A stretch of 64,000 nt of DNA from Microbacterium sp. Leaf288 (GCF_001422925.1 NZ_LMNI01000012.1:558345-622344); one strand, 5' to 3'. Numbered from the stretch's first letter, positions 52,924 through 61,893 are shown. The notes: generated from the letters alone by a model not told the origin. Translations and numbers: made by a program.

Positions 52924-54245
52924 CGCTCCTGGTCATCAGTCCCGACTACGCCTCGCACCTCCTGCCGCTCGCGACGCTCGCGACCGCGTGGCGCGACGCC
53001 GGGGAGCGCGTCGTCGTCGCCACCGGCTCGGCGACGGCGCCGATCGTCGCCGACTTCGGCCTGGAGCGCGCCGACCTGCCGCTGGGCAGAGGGGCGAACG
53101 CGGGTGTGATGCGCACGCGAGAGCAGCAGACGGCGGAGGCGGCATCTCTCGAGCGCTTCTTCGACGCCACCCGCCGCGGGATGATTCCCACCCTGATGTA
53201 CCAGGCCCGCGAGCGCCTGACCGACCTGATGTGGCGGCCCGAAGAGCGGGCGCGAGCGACGTTCGAGGTCGTCGATCGGGTGCGCCCGGATGCCATCCTC
53301 GTCGACCACCTCGCGTTCAGCGCCCGCCTCGCGCTGCACACCGCCGGCATCGACTACGCGGATGTGGTGCTCGGTCATCCCTCCGCGCTGCCCGTGAAAG
53401 GCGAGGTCTACGGCTTCCCGCCGGCCTGGCCACGCGTGTTCGCCCCCGACCCCGCCGAGCTCGCGCAGCTGCGCCGACTCTGCGTCGAAGTGTCCGACCG
53501 CTTCGCGCATCAGTGGAACACCGCGGCTCGGGCGCTCGATCCGCGAGCCGCCGAGGTCGCCGATGCGTTCGCCCTTCACGGCGACGTCGTGCTGTACAAC
53601 TACCCCGCCATTCTGGCGGACGACGGACGGATGCTGCCGCCCCACGTCTTCCTCGGCTCGACGCGCCGCGACGAGCGCGAGGATCCCGAGACCGACGAGT
53701 TCCTTCGCGACGTCACGCCGTTCGTCTACGTGAGTTTCGGCAGCTTCCTGTCGGTGCGGGGCGATGTGCTGGCGCGCGTGGCGGCGGCGATCGCGCGGAC
53801 GGGGCTGCGCGCGGCGATCGCGATCGGCTCGACTCCGGCGAGCGCTCTCGGGCCGGTTCCCGAAGGCTGGCTGGTGCGCGAATACCTGCCGCAGGTGCGC
53901 CTGCTCGACCGCGCGGCCGCCGCGGTCACCCACGGCGGCAACAATTCCGTGACCGAGTCGGTCGGGCAGGGTGTGCCCGTTCTCGTGCTTGCGTTCTCGA
54001 CGGACCAGTTCGCCGGCGCCGCAGCGGTCGAACGCTCCGGCACCGGCTTGGCCCTCGCGCCGAACACCGCGACCGAGCACGAGCTCAGCGAGGCGATCGC
54101 TGCTCTCGCTGATCCCACGTGGCCGGGCCGCGAGGCGCTGCGCACAGAAGCAGCCGCGCAGCACGAGCGCCCTGGGCCGACCCTGGCCTTCGCCGCCCTG
54201 GCCGCCTCGCGCGCCGACGCGGTCGAGAACGGCATCTCCCGGTAG
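52920..54245 (+). CDS. GT1-type (UGT/MGT-like) glycosyltransferase
   Basis: A 441-residue GT-B glycosyltransferase of the UDP-glycosyltransferase superfamily. The donor-site signature THGGNNSVTESVGQGVPVLVL is near 343, and the FVYVSFGSF strand near 268 is the usual middle motif. No membrane segment. It is translationally coupled (ATGA) to the HEAT/GT4 fusion gene, so both probably act on one product, perhaps a glycolipid, polyketide or antibiotic. No other biosynthetic gene is adjacent, so the acceptor is unknown. Confidence 0.85.
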   Translation: MTLLVISPDYASHLLPLATLATAWRDAGERVVVATGSATAPIVADFGLERADLPLGRGANAGVMRTREQQTAEAASLERFFDATRRGMIPTLMYQARERLTDLMWRPEERARATFEVVDRVRPDAILVDHLAFSARLALHTAGIDYADVVLGHPSALPVKGEVYGFPPAWPRVFAPDPAELAQLRRLCVEVSDRFAHQWNTAARALDPRAAEVADAFALHGDVVLYNYPAILADDGRMLPPHVFLGSTRRDEREDPETDEFLRDVTPFVYVSFGSFLSVRGDVLARVAAAIARTGLRAAIAIGSTPASALGPVPEGWLVREYLPQVRLLDRAAAAVTHGGNNSVTESVGQGVPVLVLAFSTDQFAGAAAVERSGTGLALAPNTATEHELSEAIAALADPTWPGREALRTEAAAQHERPGPTLAFAALAASRADAVENGISR

Positions 54246-54272
54246 CCGGAGCATCGCACGTACTCTCGGCGT

Positions 54273-54800
54273 ATGCGCTGCGTCGCCTTCATGCGGAACG
54301 TCAACCAGGGTCAGCGCGGCCATCCGTCGACCGTCGACATCGTCGCCGGCTTCGCCGACGCCGGCTGCCCCGACGTTCAGACCTTCCAGAGCAACGGCAC
54401 GATCCTGTTCGACTCCGACGAACCCGGAGAGGTCGTCGCAGGCGCAGAAGAAGCGATCGCCGCCCGATCGGGCCACGAGCGCGACATCCTCTGGATCGCG
54501 CTTGCCGACCTCGTGGCGATCATCGGCGAACACGGCGCGGCCCACGAGTCCCGCGGGTACGAGTTCACCCTCCACCGAGGCGGAACGGTCGATACGCAGG
54601 CACCCGACGCGATCAGCATCATGACGCGTGCCCGCTGCGAGATCGTCGATGCCGGACCCGGCTGGGCGCTCGTGCGCAACGACGTCGACGGCCAGGGCAA
54701 CGCCACCCCCGTGCTCGAGCGCCTCACCGGCGACCGGGCGACCTCCCGCGGACTGCCGACGATCCTCCGTCTGGTCGCCCGGTTCAGCTCATCCGGGTGA
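54273..54800 (+). CDS. DUF1697 domain-containing protein
   Basis: A 175-residue soluble protein with the DUF1697 pattern: FMRNVNQGQRG at the start, a Q-S-N-G-T-I-L-F strand, and the closing TPVLERLTGDRATSRGLPTILRL. The family is small, common and uncharacterised. It is 27 bases behind the glycosyltransferase and convergent with the aldo/keto reductase gene, with only one base between the stop codons. No functional link is visible. Confidence 0.8.
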   Translation: MRCVAFMRNVNQGQRGHPSTVDIVAGFADAGCPDVQTFQSNGTILFDSDEPGEVVAGAEEAIAARSGHERDILWIALADLVAIIGEHGAAHESRGYEFTLHRGGTVDTQAPDAISIMTRARCEIVDAGPGWALVRNDVDGQGNATPVLERLTGDRATSRGLPTILRLVARFSSSG

Positions 54801-54801
54801 G

Positions 54802-55695
54802 TCAGTCGTCGAAGATCCCCACCGACTCCGACAGCCGCGTGACCTCGTCCGCGCTGAGCTCGAGGTTCGCCGCCTGAGCCGAGTCGGTGATGGATGCTGC
54901 GCGCCGAGCTCCCGGGATCGGAATGACGTGCGAGCCCAGCGCCAGTTCCCACGCGAGCACCGCCTGCTGCGGGCTCACGCCATGATCCTCGCCGACCTCG
55001 CGGAACGCCGAGAACCGGTCGCCGACCCGGCGCGCTCCCCCGCCCGTGCCGCCCAGCGGGCTCCACGGCAGGAACGCTATGCCGTGCTTCTCGCAGAAGC
55101 GCAGTTCGTCGATGCTTCCCGGATGCTTCGGCGAGAACTCGTTCTGCACGCTCGCGAGGTTGCCCTCGCCGAGCACGTCGATGGCGATCTGGATCTCTTC
55201 GACGCTCGCGTTCGAGATGCCGACCGCGCGGATGAGGCCGTCGTCCTGCATGGCCTTCAACCCGGCGATGATGTCGCCGTAGACGAGCCAGCGGTCAGGG
55301 CGGTGGTACTGGTACAGCTCGATCTGATCGACGCCGAGGATGTCGAGCGACTTCTCGGCCGCCGACCGCAGGTACGCCTCCGAACCGTCGCGGCCCTTGG
55401 AGCCGTCCTCACCGAGCGTGATCCCGCCCTTCGTCGCGACGAAGATGCCCGACGAGTCGCCGTCCCACGTGCGCAGCGCCTCGGCGACGATGCGCTCGTT
55501 GTGCCCCATCTCCTCGCCGTCCGGCGCGTAGATGTCGGCGGTGTCGATGAGCGTGACGCCGGCGTCCAGTGCCGCGTGCACGCTGGCGACCGCATCGTCG
55601 AACGAGGGGTACACCTTGTCGTTGTTCATCGACAGCGGCATCGCCCCGAGCCCGATCGCCGAAACCTGCCGCCCTGCCAGCGTGCGCTGCTTCAT
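54802..55695 (-). CDS. Aldo/keto reductase
   Basis: A 297-residue NADP(H)-dependent reductase of the AKR family with a TIM-barrel fold. Catalytic residues are visible as Asp in LIDTADIYAPDG, Lys in IFVATKGGIT, and His in YQYHRPD; the Tyr of the first block completes the tetrad. It resembles the AKR13-like group that reduces quinones or small ketones. I used the ATG at 55695 with AGGAGATG upstream; the longer frame to 55818 enters an intergenic repeat. Confidence 0.88.
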   Translation of the reverse strand: MKQRTLAGRQVSAIGLGAMPLSMNNDKVYPSFDDAVASVHAALDAGVTLIDTADIYAPDGEEMGHNERIVAEALRTWDGDSSGIFVATKGGITLGEDGSKGRDGSEAYLRSAAEKSLDILGVDQIELYQYHRPDRWLVYGDIIAGLKAMQDDGLIRAVGISNASVEEIQIAIDVLGEGNLASVQNEFSPKHPGSIDELRFCEKHGIAFLPWSPLGGTGGGARRVGDRFSAFREVGEDHGVSPQQAVLAWELALGSHVIPIPGARRAASITDSAQAANLELSADEVTRLSESVGIFDD

Positions 55696-55768
55696 CGCAT
55701 CTCCTTCTCGCATACCCCCAGCCTGCCACTCCCCAGTCCACCGCCCCCGGGTTCCCCGACCCCGACCC

Positions 55769-55806
55769 TCGGTCGTTGAGCGAGCTTGCGAGCCGAAACG
55801 CCTCGG
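55769..55806. repeat. Dispersed intergenic repeat, copy 5
   Basis: GGTCGTTGAGCGAGCTTGCG (55771-55790) followed by AGCCGAAACGCCTCGGACCA is nearly identical to copy 2 in its core and to copy 1 in the CGAAACGCCTCGGACC tail. It lies in the promoter gap between the divergent aldo/keto reductase and saccharopine dehydrogenase-like genes. Confidence 0.6.
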
Positions 55807-55858
55807 ACCAACGAGCAACCCCGTGTCGCATCGACTCCACCGCGCCTACGCTCCGAGC

Positions 55859-57058
55859 ATGGGCACGAATGACCGCGACCACGACATCGTCCTGCTCGGC
55901 GCCTCGGGTTTCGTCGGCAGATACACCGCGCGGCACCTGGCACGATCCGCCCCCGAGAGCGTGCGGATCGCCCTCGCCGGCCGCTCCATCCGACGCCTCG
56001 TGGAGGTCGCGCGCGAACTCGGCGTCGACTGGCCGATCATCGAGGTCGACACCTCGGACGATGCCGCCGTCGGCCGGGTCGCAGCATCCACTTCCGTCAT
56101 CGCCACGACCGTCGGACCCTACCTGCGCTACGGCGCCGGCGTGGCCTCGGCCTGCGCGAGCGCGGGCACGTCGTACGCCGATCTGTCGGGCGAGAGCATC
56201 TTCGTCGCGCGGAGCATCGAGCGCAATCACGCCGTCGCCGAGACCACCGGCGCCATGATCGTGCACTCGTGCGGGTTCGACTCGATCCCGTCTGACCTCG
56301 GCCTCGGGCTCGCCCACACCGCCGCCGGCGGTGTGCCCATCGTCGCGGCGACCCTGAAGGTGCGGTCGCTGCGCGGCGGCATCAGCGGCGGCACGATCGA
56401 CTCGCTCCGCCAGCAGCTGAAGGAGACGAAGACGGATGCCTCGGCCCGCCGCCTCCTCGCGAACCCCTACGCGCTCACGCCGGGGCCGTCGGTGCGTCTG
56501 CCCGGCCATGCCGGCAATGGCTGGGGCAAGGTGCGCGGAACCTGGCAGGCGCCGTTCGTCATGGGCTCGTACAACCAGCAGATCGTGCAGCGCAGCAACT
56601 ACCTGACGGGGTGGAGCTACGGCCAGCTGATGCAGTACCGGGAGGTGGTGGCGACCGGGCGCGGCCCTGCCGGACTCGCGCGCGCCATGGGGATCGCTCT
56701 CGGGACGGCGGGTCTCGTGGGTGCGCTGGCGTTTCCGCCGACGCGCGCCGTCGTCGACCGGGTGCTGCCGTCTCCAGGCAGCGGACCCAGCGCTGAGGCG
56801 ATCGAGCACGGTCGCTTCGTCCTCGATGTCGACGTGTACCCGGTCGAGGGCCAGCCGGTGCGCACGCGGGTCGCCGCGCCGTACGATCCCGGCTATGGCG
56901 GCACCGGCGTGATGCTCGCCGAGTCCGCGCTGAGCCTCGCGCTCGACGACCTCCCCGACCGCGCGGGCGTTCTGACCCCGATGGTCGCGATGGGTGAGCA
57001 CTTGGCCGAACGGCTCCGCGCCAACGGCTTCACCCTGACTGCAGGAGCGTTGCACTGA
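55859..57058 (+). CDS. Saccharopine dehydrogenase-like (trans-acting enoyl reductase family) protein
   Basis: A 399-residue Rossmann-fold protein. The cofactor motif IVLLGASGFVGRYTARHL is near the start, the dehydrogenase-like YADLSGE and SCGFDSIPSDLGLG blocks follow, and a long C-terminal part with one moderately hydrophobic segment near 290 completes it. Mycobacterial relatives assist in lipid (phthiocerol) modification; here the activity is unproved. It is divergent from the aldo/keto reductase and convergent with the DMT transporter. Confidence 0.85.
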   Translation: MGTNDRDHDIVLLGASGFVGRYTARHLARSAPESVRIALAGRSIRRLVEVARELGVDWPIIEVDTSDDAAVGRVAASTSVIATTVGPYLRYGAGVASACASAGTSYADLSGESIFVARSIERNHAVAETTGAMIVHSCGFDSIPSDLGLGLAHTAAGGVPIVAATLKVRSLRGGISGGTIDSLRQQLKETKTDASARRLLANPYALTPGPSVRLPGHAGNGWGKVRGTWQAPFVMGSYNQQIVQRSNYLTGWSYGQLMQYREVVATGRGPAGLARAMGIALGTAGLVGALAFPPTRAVVDRVLPSPGSGPSAEAIEHGRFVLDVDVYPVEGQPVRTRVAAPYDPGYGGTGVMLAESALSLALDDLPDRAGVLTPMVAMGEHLAERLRANGFTLTAGALH

Positions 57059-57113
57059 CGCCCCCTCGCCCCCGACCGACGAGCGACCTCGGCCCGCAGC
57101 ATCCGTTCGGGAC

Positions 57114-58031
57114 TCAGCCTCCGAGCGGTGCGTCGCTCGCGCTCCGCTGCTGCGCCCGGGCGAGATCGATCACCCCCCAGACCGCCACCGCGCCGGCAGC
57201 CGCCAGCACGAGCAGCGACCAGAACGGCGCTCCGGTCGCCTCGCCGAGGATGGTGATGCCGAGCACGACGGCCACGAAGGGATCGATGACGGTGAGCCCG
57301 CCGACGACGACTTCCGGGGAATTGACGGTGTGGGCCCGCTGCACCAGGTAGATGGAGAGGCCGCCCGAGATCGCGATGCCGATCAGGCACGCCAGGGTCA
57401 GCAGGTTCGAGGAGTCGAAGCTGTAATCCTGCTCGGTGATGACCGTCTGCACCCGCAGGATCACCGTCTTGCCCAGCGTCGCGACGAAGCCCGAGAACAC
57501 CCCGGCGGCGATGACGATCAGCACGGCGGGCCCGCGGCGTCCGCGCTGAACGAGGGCCACGATGATCGCGAAGCAGAGCACGACGGCGAGCGCGAGCAGG
57601 ATGGCGATGAGCTGACTGTCGTGGATCGTGCGCTGGGTGCTCACCAGTGCGGCGACCGTGACGAACCCCGCCACCCCGATGACGCTCGTCGCGATGGCAC
57701 GCATCTCTGTGCCGGAGGGCTTCGTATGCGTCGCGCGCGCAGTAAGCAGCGAAGCGAAGACGAGTGCGACGACCCCGACCGGCTGCACCACGATGAGCGG
57801 AGCGAACGTGAGGCTCGCCAGCTGGAGCAGGATCGCGCCCCCGATCAGCAGCGCACCGATCACCCACGGGCCGTTGCGCAGCAGGGCGAAGAACTGCTTG
57901 GCGCCGAAGGGCCCGGTGGCGGCGCTGCGCACCCCGCGCGCCTGCATCATGTTGCCCAGCGCCAGCGCGGCGGCCGAGGCGACGGCCAGGACGATGCCCA
58001 GCACAGGGAACGACGCGATCGTCGACGGCAC
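57114..58031 (-). CDS. DMT-family membrane transporter
   Basis: A 305-residue membrane protein with nine to ten predicted helices and the EamA-like repeat arrangement (VLAVASAAALALGNMMQARG, FAPLIVVQPVGVVALVFASLL, PFVAVVLGITILGEATGA). It is thought to move small metabolites or drugs across the membrane. The GTG at 58031 with a GGAGAGG site upstream is the likely start. The ATG at 58058 would add a charged nine-residue tail. Substrate not known. Confidence 0.85.
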   Translation of the reverse strand: MPSTIASFPVLGIVLAVASAAALALGNMMQARGVRSAATGPFGAKQFFALLRNGPWVIGALLIGGAILLQLASLTFAPLIVVQPVGVVALVFASLLTARATHTKPSGTEMRAIATSVIGVAGFVTVAALVSTQRTIHDSQLIAILLALAVVLCFAIIVALVQRGRRGPAVLIVIAAGVFSGFVATLGKTVILRVQTVITEQDYSFDSSNLLTLACLIGIAISGGLSIYLVQRAHTVNSPEVVVGGLTVIDPFVAVVLGITILGEATGAPFWSLLVLAAAGAVAVWGVIDLARAQQRSASDAPLGG

Positions 58032-58267
58032 CGGTCCCCCTCTCCGCAGTGCTCTCACGCTACACAGAGAGGTCGTCGGTGAGCGGCTCTGCTGGCGACG
58101 ATCCAGTCGCCCAACCTCGTGAGTGCCGTGGGCGACGCGGTCGTCCTGGCCGCCGCGACCGCGACCTTACCGACCGGGCCGGGCGACGCGTTCGAGCTCT
58201 TCGCTCAGCTGCGGAAAGCTCGCGGTCACACCGGCCGCAGCCGGCACGGCGAATGCACGCCGTGCGT

Positions 58268-58906
58268 TCACTCGGAATAGACGGCGTCGACCTCCACTTC
58301 GACCAGCCATCCGTTCACGGGCAGGTTCTCGACCTCGATCGTGAACCGGGACGGACGCGCAGGGTTCACGACCTTCGGCGCACCGACCGCGGTGCCCAGC
58401 TGAACCTGCAGGGGCTGCCCGGTGGACAGGTTGGTGTTCGCGAAGAACTGACGGTAGCCGCGGTTCCAGCCGGCGAAGTCCGCCGCCTGCTCGCCGGCGG
58501 GGTTCTGGAGGAACACGCGCATCGAGGTCACGTCCTCATACGACAGGCCCGCCTTCTTCAGGTTCTCGCCGATCCTCATCAGGACGTTGATCGACTGCGC
58601 CTCGGTGATCGTGACACCCGCGGGCAGCACACCGCCAGGGAACACGTCAGCAGGGATGTAGCGGGCCTCGGCCGACACTCCGGGAGCGGTGTTGAGAGCG
58701 GAGGGCCCGAGACCCGAGGACTTGTACCACGCGACATTCTTGCCGATCGCCACGCCGTCGGCGATCGACGGAGTCTCACCGGTGACGAAGGTGAAGGCCT
58801 CCGTCGGCTTCGGGCTGAACAGCCCGTCGGCGGCCACCGCAGTGCTGGGGACGGCGATCCCCGCGGTGATGGCCACTGCGAGTACGAGCTTGGTGCGGGT
58901 CTTCAT
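58268..58906 (-). CDS. Exported RidA/YjgF-family protein
   Basis: A 212-residue RidA-family protein with a Sec signal peptide (about 1-26, ending in STAVAA). The imine-deaminase pocket residues are kept: Arg187 in NPARPSRFTIEV and Glu203/Glu205 in LVEVEVDAV. The helix VTSMRVFLQNPAG matches the trimer core. RidA enzymes hydrolyse enamines/imines and are normally cytosolic, so the signal peptide is unusual. It is divergent from a Tat-exported flavin amine oxidase whose imine products it could remove. There is a segment of about 45 extra residues before the core. Confidence 0.85.
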   Translation of the reverse strand: MKTRTKLVLAVAITAGIAVPSTAVAADGLFSPKPTEAFTFVTGETPSIADGVAIGKNVAWYKSSGLGPSALNTAPGVSAEARYIPADVFPGGVLPAGVTITEAQSINVLMRIGENLKKAGLSYEDVTSMRVFLQNPAGEQAADFAGWNRGYRQFFANTNLSTGQPLQVQLGTAVGAPKVVNPARPSRFTIEVENLPVNGWLVEVEVDAVYSE

Positions 58907-59213
58907 GGGGGTCGTCTCCTCGGGTTTCCAGGCAAGGAACCAGCCGTGCCGGCGCCTGCGTCATGGCGCTGAAGCCTCGCATTCACTTGTTTCCCGTGGA
59001 TGTCATCGGAAAGTCCCCAAGGTGACACGAAGTGAGAAATTCGAGCGGCGTGGTGACATGCCGGAACCAGCGGCGTTTACATCGCGGCAACGCGAGGAAA
59101 TGGCCGCGATTCACCGGAGTGACATATTGCCCACGGGTGCACATGAAGCGCTGATCATGCCTCGCAGGGCGGCTGTCGTCGCGGGGCGGTGCGCGAGATC
59201 GAGAGGGCAATAC
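58907..59213. promoter_or_regulatory. Divergent intergenic region with GTGACA repeats
   Basis: This 307-bp region separates the exported RidA gene and the amine oxidase gene. It has three same-strand copies of (G/A)GTGACA(C/T) at 59021-59028, 59052-59059 and 59118-59125, and TCACTT/AAGTGA complementary boxes at 58983-58988 and 59029-59034. The AT content is higher than in flanking coding DNA. It likely holds both promoters and a shared regulator's sites. An in-frame ATG at 59058 would put part of it into the oxidase gene. Confidence 0.5.
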
Positions 59214-60821
59214 GTGGAAACTCTGAAAACGGCCGGCGTCTCCCGCCGCAGCTTTCTGCACGCCGTGGGTGCAGGCTCCAGCGCCGGCGTGCTCTTGGCG
59301 ACGATGGGAGCGCTCGGCCTCGCGCCGACCGAGGCCCAGGCCGCCCAGATGGCGTGGACGCCGCCCAGCGGAAGCGATTTCTCCCTGACGGGGCGCTCTT
59401 CGAAGAAGGTCGTCATCGTGGGCGGCGGCCCTGCGGGCCTCGCCTCCGCGTACGAACTCCAGAAGGCGGGCTACAAGGTCACGGTTCTCGAGGCGCGCCA
59501 CCGTGCGGGTGGGCGGACCCTCACCCTGCGGCCGGGCGACAAAGAGACCGACCTCGACGGCAATACGCAGACGGCGAACTGGGACAACGGCATCTACATG
59601 AATGCCGGCGCGGGACGCATCGCGCAGTGGATGGTCACCATGGACTACATCCGCGAGCTCGGCGTGCCTTTCGAGGTCTTCACCAACGCGAACGCCGACG
59701 CCTACCTCTACAACGAGAACTCCGGCTCGACTCCGGGAAATCCGACCCGCTACCGCACCGCCAAGGCCGACTGGTTCGGCTACACCTCGGAGCTCCTCCG
59801 GCATGCCACCGATCAGGGTGCACTCGACCAGAAGATCACGGCGGCCGACAAGGAGCGGCTGCGTGACTTCCTCACCCGCTGGGGCTCTCTCCAGGCTGAC
59901 GGCACCTACAAGGGCGGTTCCAACCGCGGCTACTCCGTCTACCCGTCGGCCTGGAACGAGCACGGGACTCCCCTGCCCGGCCCTGGCACGATCTCGGAGG
60001 TTCTCGGCACGAGGATGGGCAACTACTTCCCGTTCGAGATCAACTGGGAGCAGGCGATGCTGATGTTCCAGCCGAAGGGAGGCATGGACTCGATCTACGA
60101 CTACTTCGTCAAGGCGATAGGCAAGCAGAACGTGCTCCTCCAGTCCCCGGTCAGCGGCATCGAGAACACGGCGTCCGGGGTGTCTGTGACGTACCAGCCG
60201 CCGAACGGCCCGGCGCGGGTCATCGACGCGGACTTCGCGATCGTGAGCGCGCCGGCGCACCTCATGCGCAAGTGGAAGTCGAACTGGGGATCCGAGATCG
60301 ACTCTGCGCTCGGCGAGTTCTCGGCCGCGTCGCCGGCGGGCAAGATCGGCCTGCAGTACCGCTCGCGGTGGTGGGAGAACGACCACCGCATCTACGGCGG
60401 GATCACCGAGACGGACATGGACCTGCAGCACGTCTGGTACCCGTCGTACGGATACGGCGAGAAGAAGGGTCTCGTCGTCGGCTACTACAACACCGGCAAC
60501 GCCGCTCGCACCTACGCGACGCTGAGCCCACGCGACCGCGAGGCCCGTGCGGTGGCGCAGGGTGTGAAGATCCACGGGGAGAAGTACCGCACCGAGCTCG
60601 AGCAGTCCTTCTCGATCGCGTGGCACAGAGTGCCCTACATCGAGGGGGCGTGGGCGTTCCCCAACACGAGCTCCGCGGGCTTCAAGAAGCTCCAGACCGG
60701 CGCCGGCAACGTGTACTTCGCGGGTGACTGGATGTCGGAGATCTCCGCTTGGCAGCACGGCGCATTCTGGTCGGCGCGCTACGCGGTGCAGGCTCTTCAC
60801 GCCCGAGTCATGGCGGGCTGA
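59214..60821 (+). CDS. Tat-exported flavin amine oxidase (L-amino-acid/monoamine oxidase type)
   Basis: A 535-residue flavoprotein. The twin-arginine signal SRRSFLHAVGAG starts near residue 10, with cleavage expected after AQA near 43. The FAD site VIVGGGPAGLASAYELQKAG is at 67-86, the RAGGRTLTLR strand follows, and the C-terminal GNVYFAGDWMSEISAWQHGAFWSAR carries the FAD-covering residues. It oxidises an amine or amino acid with oxygen, releasing an imine, then keto acid or aldehyde, ammonia and H2O2. I chose the GTG at 59214, which gives a normal Tat n-region with a GAGAGGG site. Divergent from exported RidA. Confidence 0.9.
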   Translation: METLKTAGVSRRSFLHAVGAGSSAGVLLATMGALGLAPTEAQAAQMAWTPPSGSDFSLTGRSSKKVVIVGGGPAGLASAYELQKAGYKVTVLEARHRAGGRTLTLRPGDKETDLDGNTQTANWDNGIYMNAGAGRIAQWMVTMDYIRELGVPFEVFTNANADAYLYNENSGSTPGNPTRYRTAKADWFGYTSELLRHATDQGALDQKITAADKERLRDFLTRWGSLQADGTYKGGSNRGYSVYPSAWNEHGTPLPGPGTISEVLGTRMGNYFPFEINWEQAMLMFQPKGGMDSIYDYFVKAIGKQNVLLQSPVSGIENTASGVSVTYQPPNGPARVIDADFAIVSAPAHLMRKWKSNWGSEIDSALGEFSAASPAGKIGLQYRSRWWENDHRIYGGITETDMDLQHVWYPSYGYGEKKGLVVGYYNTGNAARTYATLSPRDREARAVAQGVKIHGEKYRTELEQSFSIAWHRVPYIEGAWAFPNTSSAGFKKLQTGAGNVYFAGDWMSEISAWQHGAFWSARYAVQALHARVMAG

Positions 60822-60903
60822 GCCCACCCCTCGCGCGGGCGGACTCAGGCGGTCCTGAGATCGTCTGAGTCCCCCGCTCGGTCGGCGCCATGAGGAGCCC
60901 GCG

Positions 60904-61893
60904 TCAGGGCATCCGCTCGAACACCTCCCGGGCTCGCAGTGTGCGCGCCCGCGTGACCGGACGGGTGGCCAGCACGATCTTCCCGCGCGCATGCAGCTTG
61001 GCCAGGTCGTCGAAGGCGTCCACGATGTCCTCGATCGGGTACAGGCCCGAGACGAGGAGGCGGAACGCCCCTGCGCCGGCGAGGTCCACCACGCGCTGCA
61101 GCACCTGCGTCGCATGCGAGACGGACTCGGCGTCGTCGCGGAGCATCCGCAGCTCGATCTGGCGCCTGTCGGCGCTCGAGCGATAGCGCTCGGGAGGAAC
61201 ATCGAGGGCCTCCGCGACCTCCCGCCCGTCCTTGCCGAAGTTGTCGATGTACGCCGTGACCGGTGCGCCCGCGGCACGCCGGATCCGCTCCGCCATTCCC
61301 TCGCCGTACTTCACCGGCGTGATGCCCAGCTGCCGCAGGTAGTCGAAATTGCGCTCGCCGCACGTGCCGATCACCCGGGCGCCGCGGTGCTTCGCGACCT
61401 GCGCCTCGATGCTGCCGACGCCCCCCGCCGCCGCGGAGATGACGACGGTGTCCGAGGGGCCGATCCGAAGGTCGTCGAGGGTCTCCAACGCGGTGGCGCC
61501 CGCGAGGAAGAGACCGCCGGCGACCTCCCACTCGATCGCGCCGTGCTTGGCCACGAGCTGGTCCGCCGGCACGACGATGTGGCTCGCGTGAGCGCCGGTC
61601 CGCGTGTGCCCGACGACGTCCGCGCCGATCCGCGGCGCGGTCACACCCTCGCCGCAGCGGCGGACGATCCCCGCGAAGTCACTGCCGGACGACCTCGGCC
61701 ACGGGTCGTCGTGCCAGGTGTCCTCCTTGCCGTTGCGCAGGAAGGCGTCCATGTGGTTGATCGCCGTCGAGATCACCTCGACCAGCACCTCTCCCGGCCC
61801 GGGAGCCGGCATCGGGTACTGATGACGCTTGAGTACGTCTGCGTCGCCGTAGTGGGTGTAGCGGTAAGTGAATGCCTCCGTCGGTGCTCGCAT
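60904..61893 (-). CDS. Zinc-free quinone oxidoreductase-type dehydrogenase
   Basis: A 329-residue medium-chain reductase of the NADPH:quinone oxidoreductase type. There are no zinc-binding Cys clusters, and the cofactor motif is AAAGGVGSIEAQVAKHRGAR near 155-175. The N-terminal GroES-like domain has GPGEVLVEVISTAINHMDAFLR. It probably reduces quinones or unsaturated carbonyls with NADPH. It is divergent from a DUF4383 membrane protein gene. A GCATCC-N16-CGGAATA sequence upstream resembles a SigK-type promoter. Confidence 0.87.
   Translation of the reverse strand: MRAPTEAFTYRYTHYGDADVLKRHQYPMPAPGPGEVLVEVISTAINHMDAFLRNGKEDTWHDDPWPRSSGSDFAGIVRRCGEGVTAPRIGADVVGHTRTGAHASHIVVPADQLVAKHGAIEWEVAGGLFLAGATALETLDDLRIGPSDTVVISAAAGGVGSIEAQVAKHRGARVIGTCGERNFDYLRQLGITPVKYGEGMAERIRRAAGAPVTAYIDNFGKDGREVAEALDVPPERYRSSADRRQIELRMLRDDAESVSHATQVLQRVVDLAGAGAFRLLVSGLYPIEDIVDAFDDLAKLHARGKIVLATRPVTRARTLRAREVFERMP

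Noticed and set aside
58082..58267. Protein-like frame between the DMT and RidA genes
   Set aside because: It contains a stretch that reads like protein (NLVSAVGDAVVLAAAT), but there is no start codon or ribosome site and I cannot match it to a family. It may be a decayed gene remnant or chance.
58983..61277. 764-codon frame on the minus strand overlapping the amine oxidase
   Set aside because: It is antisense to a gene with a clear Tat signal and FAD motifs, and its composition is typical of a shadow.
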